Of a DNA stretch of 64,000 nucleotides, positions 43,803 through 54,882 are shown piece by piece. Position 1 is the first letter of the stretch; each line of letters opens with the position of its first letter. The notes beneath the pieces were generated by a model. The model had not been told where the DNA came from. It made no database searches and saw only the letters and a list, made by a program, of their open reading frames with translations. The stretch lies in NCBI RefSeq assembly GCF_004341105.1, contig NZ_SLZK01000002.1, positions 186,001 to 250,000 on the forward strand, written 5' to 3'. The position numbers were made by a program, and so were the translations under genes. The DNA comes from Rhizobium sp. BK418. Its GTDB lineage: Bacteria > Pseudomonadota > Alphaproteobacteria > Rhizobiales > Rhizobiaceae.

Positions 43803-44408
43803 ATGTCCCTAGCAACGCTAAAGAACAGACGGGAGCGCGGATTTTTCGACGGTCAGTTTCTGATCGCCATGCCTGGCATGGAAGATCGTAATTTTGCGCG
43901 CACGGTGATCTACATCTGCGCCCACTCGGATGCCGGCGCCATGGGCTTCGTCATCAATCGTCCGCAAAGCCTCACCTTCACCGATGTGCTGCTGCATCTC
44001 GACATGATCAAGCATGAAGATTCCATCGTATTGCCGAAGGACGCGCGAGAGTTCCCGATCCAGACGGGCGGACCTGTAGAAAGCGGCCGCGGCTTCGTGC
44101 TGCATTCTGACGACTATGTCAGCGACTCTTCCATTCCCGTCAGTGACGATATTTGCTTGACGGCGACACTCGATATCGTGCGTGCCATCTCGAGGGGCGG
44201 TGGTCCGAAGCGGGCAACAATGCTGCTCGGTTATTCCTCATGGGGTGCGGGCCAGCTCGAAAACGAGGTGGCCGCCAACGGCTGGCTCAATTGCGCCGCC
44301 AATGAGGAGCTGATCTTCGATCGCTGCCTCGACGACAAGTACGAGCGGGCGCTGGCCAGCATGGGCGTGACGCCAGCCATGCTGTCGGCCGAGGCCGGCC
44401 ACGCCTAA
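43803..44408 (+). CDS. YqgE/AlgH-family protein (UPF0301)
   Basis: A 201-aa DUF179 protein. [53 protein letters not shown] and [14 protein letters not shown] are the family landmarks. AlgH affects alginate gene expression in Pseudomonas, but the biochemical role is unresolved. GGAGGAA lies before the ATG. It is divergent from the DsbD-N-like gene, and the CsbD gene with its own promoter follows. Confidence 0.93.
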   Translation: MSLATLKNRRERGFFDGQFLIAMPGMEDRNFARTVIYICAHSDAGAMGFVINRPQSLTFTDVLLHLDMIKHEDSIVLPKDAREFPIQTGGPVESGRGFVLHSDDYVSDSSIPVSDDICLTATLDIVRAISRGGGPKRATMLLGYSSWGAGQLENEVAANGWLNCAANEELIFDRCLDDKYERALASMGVTPAMLSAEAGHA

Positions 44409-44421
44409 GCGGGTCACTCCG

Positions 44422-44448
44422 GAACGAAACCGTTTTTTCGGCGTTCCC
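44422..44448 (+). promoter_or_regulatory. EcfG (general stress sigma) promoter of the CsbD gene
   Basis: GGAAC (44422-44426), 16 bases, CGTT (44443-44446), an exact consensus, 47 bases before the CsbD start. The element is symmetric (GGAACG...CGTTCC), so a minus-strand reading also fits; that would transcribe antisense to yqgE. Confidence 0.75.
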
Positions 44449-44493
44449 TGTCGGCAAGCGGACACCCCGTCCGTGATCCGAGAGGAGGCACAC

Positions 44494-44685
44494 ATGGGTA
44501 GCACTGGCGACAAGATTTCCGGCAAGGTCAACGAGATGGCCGGCAAGGCGAAGAAGGCGGCCGGCAAGACCACTGGCGACCGTGAAATGCAGACCAAGGG
44601 TGGAGTGCAGGAAGCCAAGGGCAAAGCCCAGGTCGCAACCGGAAAAGCAAAGGACAAACTGAAGGGTGCCGTCGACCGGCTTTAA
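44494..44685 (+). CDS. CsbD-family stress protein
   Basis: A 63-aa hydrophilic CsbD-like protein made of Lys/Gly/Ala-rich repeats (GKVNEMAGKAKKAAGKTTGD, EAKGKAQVATGKAKDKLKGAVDRL). CsbD proteins are general-stress markers in bacteria, controlled by sigma B in Bacillus and by EcfG in alphaproteobacteria; their molecular role is unknown. ATG 44494 with GAGGAGG upstream. The EcfG-type promoter at 44422-44448 fits this well. Confidence 0.92.
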   Translation: MGSTGDKISGKVNEMAGKAKKAAGKTTGDREMQTKGGVQEAKGKAQVATGKAKDKLKGAVDRL

Positions 44686-44768
44686 GGCCTGTTCATCAGC
44701 TCTTGAATGCCTGCCGCAGCTGTTTGCGGCTGGCATTTTCCGTCTTCTCCTGCCTATGGAGACCTGTG

Positions 44769-45845
44769 ATGAGGTTGTTTGCCTGCGACAATTGCGATCA
44801 GGTTATCCATTTTGACAACAGGCAGTGTGTGCGCTGCAACCATCGCCTTGGCTTCTTTGCCGGCGATCTGTCCGTGCATGCGCTGGAGTCGCGGGACGAG
44901 GTCAATTGGCAGCTCGTCTCCGATCCGACACGGCTGGTTCGGTTTTGCGCCAATGCCGGGCTCGATATCTGCAACTGGCTGGTCGATGACGGCAATGACT
45001 TCTGCATCGCCTGCCGGCATAACCGGCTGGTGCCGAATACGGATACACAAGATGGCATCGACCGCTGGCGGCGGATCAGCCAGGCGCAGCGGCACCTCTT
45101 CTACTCGCTGTTGCGCTGGAACCTGCCGCATCCCGACCGACAGGAAGACCCGCAAGGAGGGCTAGTCTTCGATTTCGTCGAAGATGCCGTGCAAAACGAT
45201 GGCAATGTCGTTCCGGCCATGACGGGTCACGAGGAAGGGCTGATCGCCATTCGTGCGGCCGAGGCGGACGACGTGACCCGCGAGCAGGCGCGAACGGCGA
45301 TGGACGAGCCCTATCGCACCCTGCTCGGCCATTTCCGCCACGAAACGGGGCATTTCATCTGGGACAAGCTGGTGCGCGACCGCAATGGCTTCGACACATT
45401 CCGCGCGGCCTTCGGCGACGAGCGTCAGGACTATGGAACGGCATTGCAGAACCACTATGCCAACGGACCAATCCCGGGTTGGCAGGAAAACTTCATCAGC
45501 GCCTATGCCTCTGTCCATCCATGGGAGGATTTCGCGGAGTGCTTTGCGCATTACCTGCATATCGTCGATACGCTGGAGACGGCGCGCAGCTTCGGCATGG
45601 CGATCGAGCCGCGTGGTCATGAGGAGATTGCGGCCGAGGTGGATTTCAATCCTTATCGGGCGAAAAGCGCCGAACAGCTCGTCAGCGCCTGGGTACCGCT
45701 CAGCCTGGCGATCAATGCGATCCAGCGCAGTATGGGGCAGCCAGATTCCTATCCTTTCGTGCTGTCTCCGCCCGTCGTGGCGAAGCTCGAATACCTGCAC
45801 CAGCTGATCCAACATGCTGCTGCCGAACAGCAGCAGGCGGCATAA
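44769..45845 (+). CDS. zinc-ribbon metallopeptidase (PF10005/PF15887 type)
   Basis: A 358-aa cytosolic protein. The N-terminal zinc ribbon has CDNCDQ (about residue 6) and CVRCNH, with two more Cys pairs at FCANAGLDICNW and FCIACRHN. The C-terminal peptidase-like domain contains HFRHETGHFIWDKL, which holds an H-E-x-x-H zinc motif (HETGH), followed by HPWEDFAECFAHYLHI with the third ligand. This is a recognised family of putative zinc-binding metallo-peptidases without known substrate. ATG 44769 starts the ribbon. It is convergent with rnhA (no gap). Confidence 0.85.
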   Translation: MRLFACDNCDQVIHFDNRQCVRCNHRLGFFAGDLSVHALESRDEVNWQLVSDPTRLVRFCANAGLDICNWLVDDGNDFCIACRHNRLVPNTDTQDGIDRWRRISQAQRHLFYSLLRWNLPHPDRQEDPQGGLVFDFVEDAVQNDGNVVPAMTGHEEGLIAIRAAEADDVTREQARTAMDEPYRTLLGHFRHETGHFIWDKLVRDRNGFDTFRAAFGDERQDYGTALQNHYANGPIPGWQENFISAYASVHPWEDFAECFAHYLHIVDTLETARSFGMAIEPRGHEEIAAEVDFNPYRAKSAEQLVSAWVPLSLAINAIQRSMGQPDSYPFVLSPPVVAKLEYLHQLIQHAAAEQQQAA

Positions 45846-46298
45846 TCAGCCCGCTCTCTTGCTCTTCTTGAACGGCTCCATTCCTTTGCGAGCCAGTTCA
45901 TCAGCACGTTCGTTTTCGGGGTGGCCGGCATGGCCCTTGACCCAGTGGAGCGTCACCTTATGCCGGTTGCGGGCTTCTTCCAGTGCCTGCCAGAGCTCTG
46001 CATTCTTCACCGGCTTGTTATCGGAGGTTTTCCAGCCATTCTTCTTCCAGCCGAAGATCCATTTCGAAATACCATCCTTCACATAGGCGCTGTCGGTGTA
46101 GAGATCGACTTCGCAAGGCTCTTTCAAGGCGCTGAGCGCGGAGATAGCAGCCAAGAGCTCCATGCGGTTGTTCGTGGTTTCGGCTTCTCCACCGGAAAGC
46201 TCCTTTTCCACCTCGCCGTAACGCAGCACTGCTCCCCAGCCGCCCGGGCCAGGATTGCCGGAGCATGCACCATCCGTGAAGATATCGATGTGCTTCAT
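45846..46298 (-). CDS. rnhA: ribonuclease HI
   Basis: Cleaves RNA in RNA-DNA hybrids. It has 150 aa. Catalytic residues: Asp in [17 protein letters not shown] (DG start), Glu in [10 protein letters not shown], Asp in DLYTDSAYV and the C-terminal Asp in [10 protein letters not shown]. The basic protrusion ([16 protein letters not shown]) is present. It is the last gene of the thrB-rnhA pair; its start overlaps the thrB stop by four bases (ATGA). Confidence 0.97.
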   Translation of the reverse strand: MKHIDIFTDGACSGNPGPGGWGAVLRYGEVEKELSGGEAETTNNRMELLAAISALSALKEPCEVDLYTDSAYVKDGISKWIFGWKKNGWKTSDNKPVKNAELWQALEEARNRHKVTLHWVKGHAGHPENERADELARKGMEPFKKSKRAG

Positions 46299-47260
46299 AG
46301 GCTCAGCCCATATTCGGCCGGCGAGGAAATCTGACGGTGGAAGCGCAGCTTGCGCAGATATTCCAGCGGATCCTTCTTGGTGACCATGGCGCCTTCTGGC
46401 GTCATCAGCCAGTCATAGAGGCGGGTCAGGAAGAAGCGCAGGGCCGAGCCGCGGGAAAGGATCGGCAGGGCATCGACCTCCTTGTCACTCAAGGGCCGGA
46501 CGCTCTGGTAGCCTTCCAGCATCTGCGTGCCCTTGGTGATGTTATAGGCTCCATCCTTTTCGAAGCACCAGGCATTGAGGCAGATCGATACGTCGTAGGC
46601 GAGCAGATCGTTGCAGGCGAAATAGAAATCGATGAGCCCGGAGAGCTCGTCGCCGAGGAAGAAGACATTGTCTGGGAAAAGATCGGCGTGAATGACGCCT
46701 GCCGGCAGATCCTTCGGCCAATGGGTCCGCAGAAAATCGAGCTCGCTGCGGATCTCGTTTTGCAGGCCGGGTTCGACCTCGTCGGCGCGTGTCTCGGACT
46801 TGTCCCAGAGCGTCTGCCAACCTTCGAGCGACAACGCGTTCGGCCGCGTCAGCGTGAATCCTTCGGCGGCGAGATGCATCCGCGCCAACGCCTTGCCAAC
46901 TTCGCGGCAGTGCTTCGCGTCCGGCTTTCTCAGCCACATACCTTCTAGGAACGAGATCAATGCGGCGGGACGGCCCGACAATGTGCCGAGCAGGGCACCG
47001 TCTTTGCGTGGCAGCGGTAGTGGGCAGGACAGGCCGCCGGCGGACAGATGTTGCATCAGGCCAAGGAAGAAGGGGAGATCGCTCTTTTCCACTCGCTTCT
47101 CGTAAAGTGTCAGAATGAGCGGTGCCTTCGATGTGTGCAGCAGGAAATTGGAATTCTCGACGCCTTCGGCGATGCCCTTGTAGGAGAGCAGGGCGCCGGC
47201 ATCATATTCGGTGAGAAACCATTTCAGATCGTCTTCGGCGATATCGGTATAAACTGCCAA
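46295..47260 (-). CDS. thrB: homoserine kinase (fructosamine-kinase fold)
   Basis: Phosphorylates homoserine for threonine synthesis; the product is used by ThrC (32.1 kb). It has 321 aa and belongs to the aminoglycoside-phosphotransferase-like class of homoserine kinases found in alphaproteobacteria, not the GHMP class. [13 protein letters not shown] is the catalytic loop and [18 protein letters not shown] the metal-binding DFG-like site. The start is TTG at 47260 with GAGAGA upstream, since the well-conserved start [10 protein letters not shown] follows it and no ATG is near. It shares the strand and a 64-base gap with ispH. Confidence 0.93.
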   Translation of the reverse strand: MAVYTDIAEDDLKWFLTEYDAGALLSYKGIAEGVENSNFLLHTSKAPLILTLYEKRVEKSDLPFFLGLMQHLSAGGLSCPLPLPRKDGALLGTLSGRPAALISFLEGMWLRKPDAKHCREVGKALARMHLAAEGFTLTRPNALSLEGWQTLWDKSETRADEVEPGLQNEIRSELDFLRTHWPKDLPAGVIHADLFPDNVFFLGDELSGLIDFYFACNDLLAYDVSICLNAWCFEKDGAYNITKGTQMLEGYQSVRPLSDKEVDALPILSRGSALRFFLTRLYDWLMTPEGAMVTKKDPLEYLRKLRFHRQISSPAEYGLSL

Positions 47261-47324
47261 GTTGGTCTCTCACTGTAGAGGCGGTGTTCATTAGATGGGC
47301 AGGGCAGAGGGAAAGCCCCTCACC

Positions 47325-48329
47325 TCATTCTCCGTTCACAAACGCCATGTCAGCCGTCGTCAGCTCAAGGCCGCGCAGTTCGCGGTTGACGAGGAAATGC
47401 TCGTTTTCCTGCACGGTTTCGGCAAGCTCGACGCGGGCATCGAAGCGGGTACGGAAGGCCTCGATGATCTCGTTGACGATCACTTCAGGGGCGGAAGCAC
47501 CGGCAGACAGGCCGAGGGTGGCAATCGGACCGATCGCATCCCAATCGAGTTCGGAAGCACGCTGTACGAGAATCGACCTCTTCGCTCCCGCTCTCAGCGC
47601 CACTTCCATGAGCCGCTTTGAATTGGAAGAATTCGGCGCGCCAACGATGATGAAAAGATCGCAGCCGGGGGCAGCCTCCTTCACCACTTCCTGACGGTTG
47701 GTCGTGGCATAGCAGATAGAATCGGCAGCCGGCGCCTTGAGATTGGGAAAGCGCTCTTCCAGCCGCCTGATGACGCCGGCCGTATCATCGACCGACAGCG
47801 TCGTCTGGGTGACATAGCCGAGATTATCGGGATCGTCGGGCTGATAGGCGTCGACATCCTCGACAGTCTCGACCAGTGAAACGGAGCCCTCGGGCAGCTG
47901 CCCCATGGTGCCGATCACTTCCGGATGGCCCGCGTGGCCGATCAGGATGACATGACGGCCAAGGCGGTTATGACGCATCGCCTGCTTGTGGACCTTGGAG
48001 ACCAGCGGACAGGTGGCGTCGAGATAGAAGAGGTTGCGGGCATTCGCATCTTCAGGCACGGATTTCGGCACGCCATGGGCGGAAAAGACAACCGGCTGGG
48101 CGCGGTGTTCGGCGGGGATCTCGTCAAGCTCCTCGACGAAGACGGCGCCCTTGGCTTCCAGCCCTTCCACGACATAGCGGTTGTGGACGATCTCATGGCG
48201 GACATAAACAGGCGCACCATAGGCCTTCAGCGCCAGCACGACGATCTGGATCGCCCGGTCGACGCCGGCGCAGAAGCCCCGCGGGCCGCAGAGCCTGATC
48301 GTCAAGGGAGGTTTTGCCGCAATATTCAT
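47325..48329 (-). CDS. ispH: 4-hydroxy-3-methylbut-2-enyl diphosphate reductase
   Basis: Last step of the MEP isoprenoid pathway, which yields IPP and DMAPP. It has 334 aa. Three Fe-S cysteines are visible: GPRGFCAGV near residue 20, [11 protein letters not shown] near residue 105 and the third in [11 protein letters not shown]. Conserved HGVP and EHAG-like GHAGHPE carry substrate-binding His residues, and the catalytic Glu lies in the segment after GHAGHPEV. It precedes thrB on the same strand and follows surf1 by 61 bases. Confidence 0.96.
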   Translation of the reverse strand: MNIAAKPPLTIRLCGPRGFCAGVDRAIQIVVLALKAYGAPVYVRHEIVHNRYVVEGLEAKGAVFVEELDEIPAEHRAQPVVFSAHGVPKSVPEDANARNLFYLDATCPLVSKVHKQAMRHNRLGRHVILIGHAGHPEVIGTMGQLPEGSVSLVETVEDVDAYQPDDPDNLGYVTQTTLSVDDTAGVIRRLEERFPNLKAPAADSICYATTNRQEVVKEAAPGCDLFIIVGAPNSSNSKRLMEVALRAGAKRSILVQRASELDWDAIGPIATLGLSAGASAPEVIVNEIIEAFRTRFDARVELAETVQENEHFLVNRELRGLELTTADMAFVNGE

Positions 48330-48390
48330 GACATATCCAGGTTAAGCTTGAGGGACCTCTAACCCAATATGGGGCGGAATTGAAGCGATA

Positions 48391-49140
48391 CTATTGCGCA
48401 GCACTCTTGCGGCGGAACCAGGAGATGGCAGCCACGACAGCAAGCACCACCGCCAGCCCATACCAGGTGACGGCATATTGCAGATGGTCGTTCGGCAGAT
48501 CGACCTGTGTCACGCCACCAATCGGAAAGCCTGCTGGATTGGGCGTGGAATCGGCATCGACGAAGAAGGGGACGACACTGGTCCTGTCGAGATCGACGCT
48601 CGATGCCATCACATCGAGGTCCTTCCAATAGAAGATGTTCTTCGCCACGTCATTGTCGGGCACCAGCCAGGAGGGCTTGCCAGGAAGTTTTGCGCGCGCG
48701 AGGCCGGTAACCGTCTGCTGGCCGGTCAACTCGCCCTGCATGCGCATTTCCGGCTCCTTGTTCTCATAGGGAACAAAGCCTCTGTTGACGAAGAGGTAAC
48801 GCCCGTCCGCAAGCTGCAGCGGTGTGTAGATGTAATAGCCGGTCTGGCCACGCCAGGTGGCGAAGAAATGACGCTCCTTATTGTTGATGTAGCGGCCGGT
48901 GGCGGTGACCGTGCGGTATTCGATGTCACCATTTTGAGCCGCCATGGCCTCGATGTCCGCGAGGGGAACCGGGGCTGCAGCGCGACGCTCGGCGATATCG
49001 GCGAGCAGGCCTTCCTTCCAGTGAAGGCGTTCCACCTGCCAAGTGCCGAGCGAAATCAGGATGGCGAGCGCGATGAGAACGGCAATGCCGGTAAGGAGCG
49101 GCGGCTTGCGGCGCGGGGCCGGACTTTCGATATCAGTCAC
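48391..49140 (-). CDS. surf1: SURF1-family cytochrome oxidase assembly protein
   Basis: A 249-aa inner-membrane protein needed for heme a insertion into subunit I of cytochrome aa3 oxidase. Two membrane helices, one near residues 17-37 (TGIAVLIALAILISLGTW) and one near the C-terminus (about 224-243, YGLAVVLAVVAAISW), flank the periplasmic domain. The motif GTWQVERLHWKEGL opens the family, and RGFVPYENKEP lies in the middle. Its start overlaps the DUF983 stop by eight bases. It is the sixth oxidase-related gene of the minus-strand series. Confidence 0.93.
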   Translation of the reverse strand: MTDIESPAPRRKPPLLTGIAVLIALAILISLGTWQVERLHWKEGLLADIAERRAAAPVPLADIEAMAAQNGDIEYRTVTATGRYINNKERHFFATWRGQTGYYIYTPLQLADGRYLFVNRGFVPYENKEPEMRMQGELTGQQTVTGLARAKLPGKPSWLVPDNDVAKNIFYWKDLDVMASSVDLDRTSVVPFFVDADSTPNPAGFPIGGVTQVDLPNDHLQYAVTWYGLAVVLAVVAAISWFRRKSAAQ

Positions 49141-49513
49141 TCAAGCGTCCCTCGCGGGCATTGTGGCGATATTGCATGGCGATGAGGATGCCCTTGCACC
49201 AGCGCAGCGCCAGCAGAGACAGTATGATCGTCAGCGGGCCGAAAAGCAGGATGTGGACCCAGATTGGCGGGGCGTAATTGACCTGCAGCCAGAGAACCGA
49301 ACCGATGACGATGAAGCCGACAATGAGGATGACGAAGACGGCCGGGCCATCGCCAGCATCGGCGAAGGAATAGTCCAGGCCGCAGGCTGCGCAGCGCGGT
49401 TTGAGGCCAAGTACCCCATCAAAGAGCTGACCGTGACCGCAGCGCGGGCAGCACCCCCTGATACCGGTCTTGACCGGATCGACCGGTGGAAATTGCGCGT
49501 CATCTTCACTCAT
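49133..49513 (-). CDS. DUF983-family membrane protein
   Basis: A 126-aa protein. The N-terminal zinc-ribbon-like segment GCCPRCGHGQLFDGVLGLKPRCAACGLD (two Cys pairs) is followed by two membrane helices (about 60-85, 88-112). DUF983 proteins regularly lie between the oxidase operon (ctaE) and surf1 in alphaproteobacteria, and a role in oxidase assembly is inferred from this. ATG 49513 with GGGAGATAG upstream. The preceding plus-strand gene separates it from ctaE, so it may have its own promoter. Confidence 0.88.
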   Translation of the reverse strand: MSEDDAQFPPVDPVKTGIRGCCPRCGHGQLFDGVLGLKPRCAACGLDYSFADAGDGPAVFVILIVGFIVIGSVLWLQVNYAPPIWVHILLFGPLTIILSLLALRWCKGILIAMQYRHNAREGRLSD

Positions 49514-49612
49514 GTCTATCTCCCGCCGACGGCTTTTCGCCGTCTGCCTTAACTCTCCCATAAAGTATTCGCATCCCGAATGGAAATGCCTGCGCGTTTT
49601 CGCCGCCGCATA

Positions 49613-49690
49613 ATTCCTCAAATCGGAATCGATTTAGGGAATCATGCAGCAATTCAAAGCGTTACAGCGTCCTTTGCTCGTCTGGAAAGA
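49613..49690. repeat. possible dispersed intergenic element
   Basis: The stretch from ATTCC to TCGTCT contains an inverted ATTCC/GGAAT pair and AATTCAAAGCGTTACAGCGT, which resembles sequence often seen between genes in rhizobial genomes. It sits between the divergent DUF983 and kinase-like genes. Copy number cannot be seen from one window. Confidence 0.35.
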
Positions 49691-49735
49691 TGGGCGGCGC
49701 TGTAATGATTCGCGCCAAACAGAAGAAGAAGACTG

Positions 49736-50377
49736 ATGACCAACGATAGCCATGCCGGACAGATCATAATCCTGAACGGCGCACCGCGAAGCGGCAAATC
49801 CAGTATTGTGTGCGCGATCCAGGACGAATTCGAGGGGCCGTGGATCAACCTCGGCGTCGACACCTATAATGCCATGACGCCGAAGCGCTACCTGCCCGGT
49901 ATCGGCTTAAGGCCCGGCGGCGAACGGCCGGACCTGGAGGAGCTGGTACCATTCCTCTATGCAGCGCTCTATGAATCCATCGCCATTCATGCTGGATTCG
50001 GCCTCAATGTCGTCGCCGATCTCGGCCATCACGACAGCTATTCGCAGCCGCTCGGCATTCTCGGCGATTGCGCCCGACGGCTGGAGGGTTTTCCCGTGTT
50101 GTTCGTCGGCGTCAAGTGCCCGATCGGGACGATCATGCGGCGGCGCGAGATCCATCAGGAAGGGCGCGAAACACTCTACCTGCGCGCCACCGAGGAGACA
50201 CCGGTGCCGGAACCGGTGCAGCGTTGGCAGGACGAGGTTCATCGCCCCGGTCTCTACGACATGGAGGTCGATACGTCCGTCCTGACCGCGCTCGAATGTG
50301 CCGAGGCGATCCGCCATCAGCTGGATCTCGGTATTCCGCAGCCTTCGGCTTTCGAGAAGCTGGCGGGTCAGCGGTGA
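49736..50377 (+). CDS. chloramphenicol phosphotransferase-like P-loop kinase
   Basis: A 213-aa P-loop kinase-like protein. GQIIILNGAPRSGKSS (Walker A near residue 14) and the INLGVDTYNAMTPKRY segment match the CPT family, as does the late GVKCPIGTIMRRREI. CPT enzymes phosphorylate the 3-hydroxyl of chloramphenicol in Streptomyces; most homologues are not resistance enzymes and have unknown substrates. The gene is on the opposite strand between ctaE and DUF983, which splits an otherwise co-directional oxidase series. A terminator follows. Function here is open. Confidence 0.85.
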   Translation: MTNDSHAGQIIILNGAPRSGKSSIVCAIQDEFEGPWINLGVDTYNAMTPKRYLPGIGLRPGGERPDLEELVPFLYAALYESIAIHAGFGLNVVADLGHHDSYSQPLGILGDCARRLEGFPVLFVGVKCPIGTIMRRREIHQEGRETLYLRATEETPVPEPVQRWQDEVHRPGLYDMEVDTSVLTALECAEAIRHQLDLGIPQPSAFEKLAGQR

Positions 50378-50402
50378 GACACAGACAAGCCTCAAGACAA
50401 AG

Positions 50403-50435
50403 AAAAAGGCGGGGCCGATGGCACCCGCCTTTTTT
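50403..50435. terminator. bidirectional terminator
   Basis: AAAGGCGGG/CCCGCCTTT with T6 on the plus strand and A-rich run on the other side. It serves the kinase-like gene and the convergent ctaE. Confidence 0.85.
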
Positions 50436-50454
50436 GATCACTATCAGGCCTCGA

Positions 50455-51333
50455 TCAGCCTGCTGCTACCGGAGCACCCCAGCCACCCCAGACGTAGATG
50501 CAGAAGAACAGGAACAGCCAGACCACGTCGACGAAGTGCCAGTACCAGGCGGCCGCCTCGAAGCCAAAGTGCTGCTTAGGCGTGAAGTCGCCGCGCAGCG
50601 CACGCAGCAGGCAGACCAGCAGGAAGATGGTACCGACCAGAACGTGGAAACCATGGAAGCCCGTGGCCATGAAGAAGGTCGCGCCGTAGATCGAGTTGCG
50701 GAACTCGAACGGTGCGTGGGCATATTCGTAAGCCTGGACGCTGGAGAAGAGCACGCCAAGCAGGACGGTCAGCGTCAGGCCCTGAATGAGCCCTCTACGA
50801 TCGTTGTGCAGCAGAGCGTGGTGAGCCCAGGTCACAGTCGTGCCCGACAGCAGCAGGATAACGGTGTTGTAGATCGGCAGGTGCCAGGGATCGAGAACCT
50901 CAATGCCCTTCGGCGGCCAGACGCCGCCGGTGTAGGCGAGGCGCGAAGCCTGGATGGCTTCATGCGGAAAGAGGCTGGCATCGAAATAGGCCCAGAACCA
51001 GGCAACGAAGAACATCACTTCCGAAGCGATGAACATGATCATGCCATAGCGCAGGTGCAGGGACACGACGCGCGTGTGAGCACCCTCGTCAGCTTCCTTC
51101 ACAGTGTCCGACCACCAGCCGTACATGACGTATAAAACGACAGCCAGCCCGATGAAGAAGACCCACGGTTGGGCCCATTCGACACCGAGAACATGCAGCG
51201 AGCCGCCGTTCAGGTAGCGCATAAAACCGACGCCGCCGAAGGCCATCAGGAATGCACCAAGCGAGGCCAATATCGGCCACGGGCTCGGAGCTATAATGTG
51301 GTAATCGTGATTCTTCTGATGAGCATCGGCCAT
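50455..51333 (-). CDS. ctaE: cytochrome c oxidase subunit III
   Basis: Membrane subunit of cytochrome aa3 oxidase. The 292-aa protein has seven helices. WPILASLGAFLMAFGGVGF, WWSDTVKEADEGAHT, MIMFIASEVMFFVAWFWAYF with the conserved Glu in SEVMFF, GTTVTWAHHALL, FEFRNSIYGATFFMATGFHGFHVLVGT and the last helix WHFVDVVWLFLFF are landmarks. ATG 51333 starts at ADAHQKNHDYHI after GGGGA; an upstream in-frame start gives a poor N-terminus. It follows ctaG by 57 bases. Confidence 0.96.
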   Translation of the reverse strand: MADAHQKNHDYHIIAPSPWPILASLGAFLMAFGGVGFMRYLNGGSLHVLGVEWAQPWVFFIGLAVVLYVMYGWWSDTVKEADEGAHTRVVSLHLRYGMIMFIASEVMFFVAWFWAYFDASLFPHEAIQASRLAYTGGVWPPKGIEVLDPWHLPIYNTVILLLSGTTVTWAHHALLHNDRRGLIQGLTLTVLLGVLFSSVQAYEYAHAPFEFRNSIYGATFFMATGFHGFHVLVGTIFLLVCLLRALRGDFTPKQHFGFEAAAWYWHFVDVVWLFLFFCIYVWGGWGAPVAAG

Positions 51334-51390
51334 GTCAGATCCCCGGTGTCTAAATTCTCCGCTTCCGGCGACGCCGGAAACACTCCTCAA

Positions 51391-51996
51391 TCAAAGTTTC
51401 TTTTCAGCCTGTCCCGCACTACCCTCATTCGAAGCCACTGGCTTCGGACCCTCTTTGGGATAGAACGTGTATGACAGCGTGACCGTATGAATGCTTTTCG
51501 ATTCAGCGGCCTTGGTAATTTCCGGATCGATATAGAACACGACCGGCATTTCAAGCTTTTCGCCCGGCTTCAGGTCCGTTTCATTAAAGCAGAAACATTG
51601 CACCTTGTTGAAATAAGCGCCCGCCTCGCCCGGCGTCACGTTGAAGACAGCCTGACCGCGCTGGGTTTCGTTGGAACGGTTCTCGGCGATGAAATTGACT
51701 TGGATCGTCTCGCCGATCTTCGGATTGACCTCGCGCTCGACCGGCCTGAATTCCCACTGCAGACCGGGAGCGACGTTGGCGTCGAAGGTAACGCGCATTT
51801 TTCGATCGAGAATTACGCTCGAAACCTGATCGACGCGCTGCGTCGTGCCGTTATAGCCCGTGACCTGGCAGAAAATTCGATAAAGCGGCACGGCAGCATA
51901 GCTTGCCGCTCCCATGCCGACGACGAAGCTCAGGCACATGAAGACGACGGCGGCATTGTTGCGCGGTTTCTTCGGTGCGTTGACGACATCGCTCAT
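51391..51996 (-). CDS. ctaG: cytochrome c oxidase assembly protein CtaG (Cox11)
   Basis: Copper chaperone for the CuB site of subunit I. The 201-aa protein has one N-terminal helix ([23 protein letters not shown]) and a periplasmic immunoglobulin-like domain. The copper-binding pair lies in [16 protein letters not shown] (CFCF) and a further Cys in [14 protein letters not shown]. The family landmark [13 protein letters not shown] is present. It is in the oxidase operon right after the 45-aa membrane gene, with four bases between. Confidence 0.96.
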   Translation of the reverse strand: MSDVVNAPKKPRNNAAVVFMCLSFVVGMGAASYAAVPLYRIFCQVTGYNGTTQRVDQVSSVILDRKMRVTFDANVAPGLQWEFRPVEREVNPKIGETIQVNFIAENRSNETQRGQAVFNVTPGEAGAYFNKVQCFCFNETDLKPGEKLEMPVVFYIDPEITKAAESKSIHTVTLSYTFYPKEGPKPVASNEGSAGQAEKKL

Positions 51997-52000
51997 CGCC

Positions 52001-52138
52001 TCAGCCTCCGTGCGCCAGAAACTTGACGATGGTGATGGCGTAGAAAAGGATCACCAGCCCAGCGAGTGCGAGACCGAGGGCAATGTTGCGGTTGCGGCGC
52101 GACTTGCGTTGCGCCTCGGTAAGTTTGACCAATTCCAT
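52001..52138 (-). CDS. 45-aa single-span membrane protein of the oxidase operon
   Basis: Small gene with the sequence [20 protein letters not shown], then a single hydrophobic helix (about residues 20-38, [18 protein letters not shown]) and the tail KFLAHGG. Its ATG overlaps the ctaB stop (TAATG), so it is translationally coupled. Similar tiny proteins (CoxF/CtaF-like) sit between ctaB and ctaG in alphaproteobacterial oxidase operons, and a role in oxidase assembly or as a small subunit is inferred from position. Confidence 0.75.
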   Translation of the reverse strand: MELVKLTEAQRKSRRNRNIALGLALAGLVILFYAITIVKFLAHGG

Positions 52139-53097
52139 TAGAACGAGCCTCCTGCATATAAGACCAGCGCGGCAACCAGCCGGTCGAGCATCAGCGCGGA
52201 GAACACGGCGAAGAGATAGAAGATAGAGAAGCCGAAGAGCTTCTTCGCCGGGATCATTTTGAGATCGCCATCGGGCATGCGCCAGACGGCGATGGAACAG
52301 TATATGAAGACCGCACCGAGTGCTGCGGCAACCACGCCGTAACCGACGCTGGCGAAACCGAGGAACGTCGGCATTACGGCGCAGACAGCCGACAACACGG
52401 CATAAGCAACGATCTGATGCTTGGTGGTGCGTTCACCCGAAACGTTCGGCAGCATCGGCACGCCGACCGCCTCATAGTCACGCATCTTGAACAGAGCGAG
52501 CGCCCAGAAATGCGCCGGCGTCCACATGAAGATGATGAGGAAAAGGACCGTGCTTTCGATCGTAACCGAATTGGTCACGCAGGCCCAGCCGATCATGGGC
52601 GGAAAGGCGCCGGCCGCACCGCCGATGACGATGTTCTGCGGCGTCGAACGCTTCAGCCACATCGTGTAGATGACGGCATAGAAGAAAATGGTGAAGGCGA
52701 GGATCGAGGCCGACAGCCAGTTGACCGCAAGACCGAGGATCGTCACCGAGAAGCAGGAGAGCACGAGGCCGAAGGCCAACGCTTCCTTGGGCAAGATGCG
52801 GCCCGCCGGGATCGGGCGCTTGGCGGTGCGGCTCATGACGGCGTCAATGTCGGCGTCATACCACATGTTCAGCGCACCCGACGCCCCTGCGCCGACGGCG
52901 ATGCAAAGGATGGCGATCAGGCCAAGGATCGGATTGATGTGCCCCGGCGCCAGCACGAGGCCGGCAAAAGCCGTAAAGACGACGAGCGACATGACCCGCG
53001 GCTTCAGAAGCTCGAAATAATCGCGCGCACTCGCTTCCGACAGGCGAGAGTCGCCGTCTTCAGCAAGAGCCTCGTGATTGTCGATTACCGTCATCAT
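52138..53097 (-). CDS. ctaB: protoheme IX farnesyltransferase (heme O synthase)
   Basis: Polytopic UbiA-family enzyme that attaches farnesyl to heme b to make heme o, precursor of heme a. It has 319 aa and about nine helices. The first Asp-rich motif [23 protein letters not shown] and the second, [18 protein letters not shown], hold Mg-diphosphate. The typical start [18 protein letters not shown] follows a cytosolic N-terminus. It lies between ctaD and the small membrane gene. Confidence 0.96.
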   Translation of the reverse strand: MMTVIDNHEALAEDGDSRLSEASARDYFELLKPRVMSLVVFTAFAGLVLAPGHINPILGLIAILCIAVGAGASGALNMWYDADIDAVMSRTAKRPIPAGRILPKEALAFGLVLSCFSVTILGLAVNWLSASILAFTIFFYAVIYTMWLKRSTPQNIVIGGAAGAFPPMIGWACVTNSVTIESTVLFLIIFMWTPAHFWALALFKMRDYEAVGVPMLPNVSGERTTKHQIVAYAVLSAVCAVMPTFLGFASVGYGVVAAALGAVFIYCSIAVWRMPDGDLKMIPAKKLFGFSIFYLFAVFSALMLDRLVAALVLYAGGSF

Positions 53098-53161
53098 TCC
53101 GTCCTGAATTACCTAATTGCCAGACGCCGCAGAGGCCTGCGGCGTCCGGAAGTCCGGCATC

Positions 53162-54877
<1,716 letters not shown>

Positions 54878-54882
54878 CTATC

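Noticed and set aside
49736..50377. Chloramphenicol resistance gene
   Set aside because: Family membership alone does not show resistance; most homologues have no such activity, and there is no mobile element around it.
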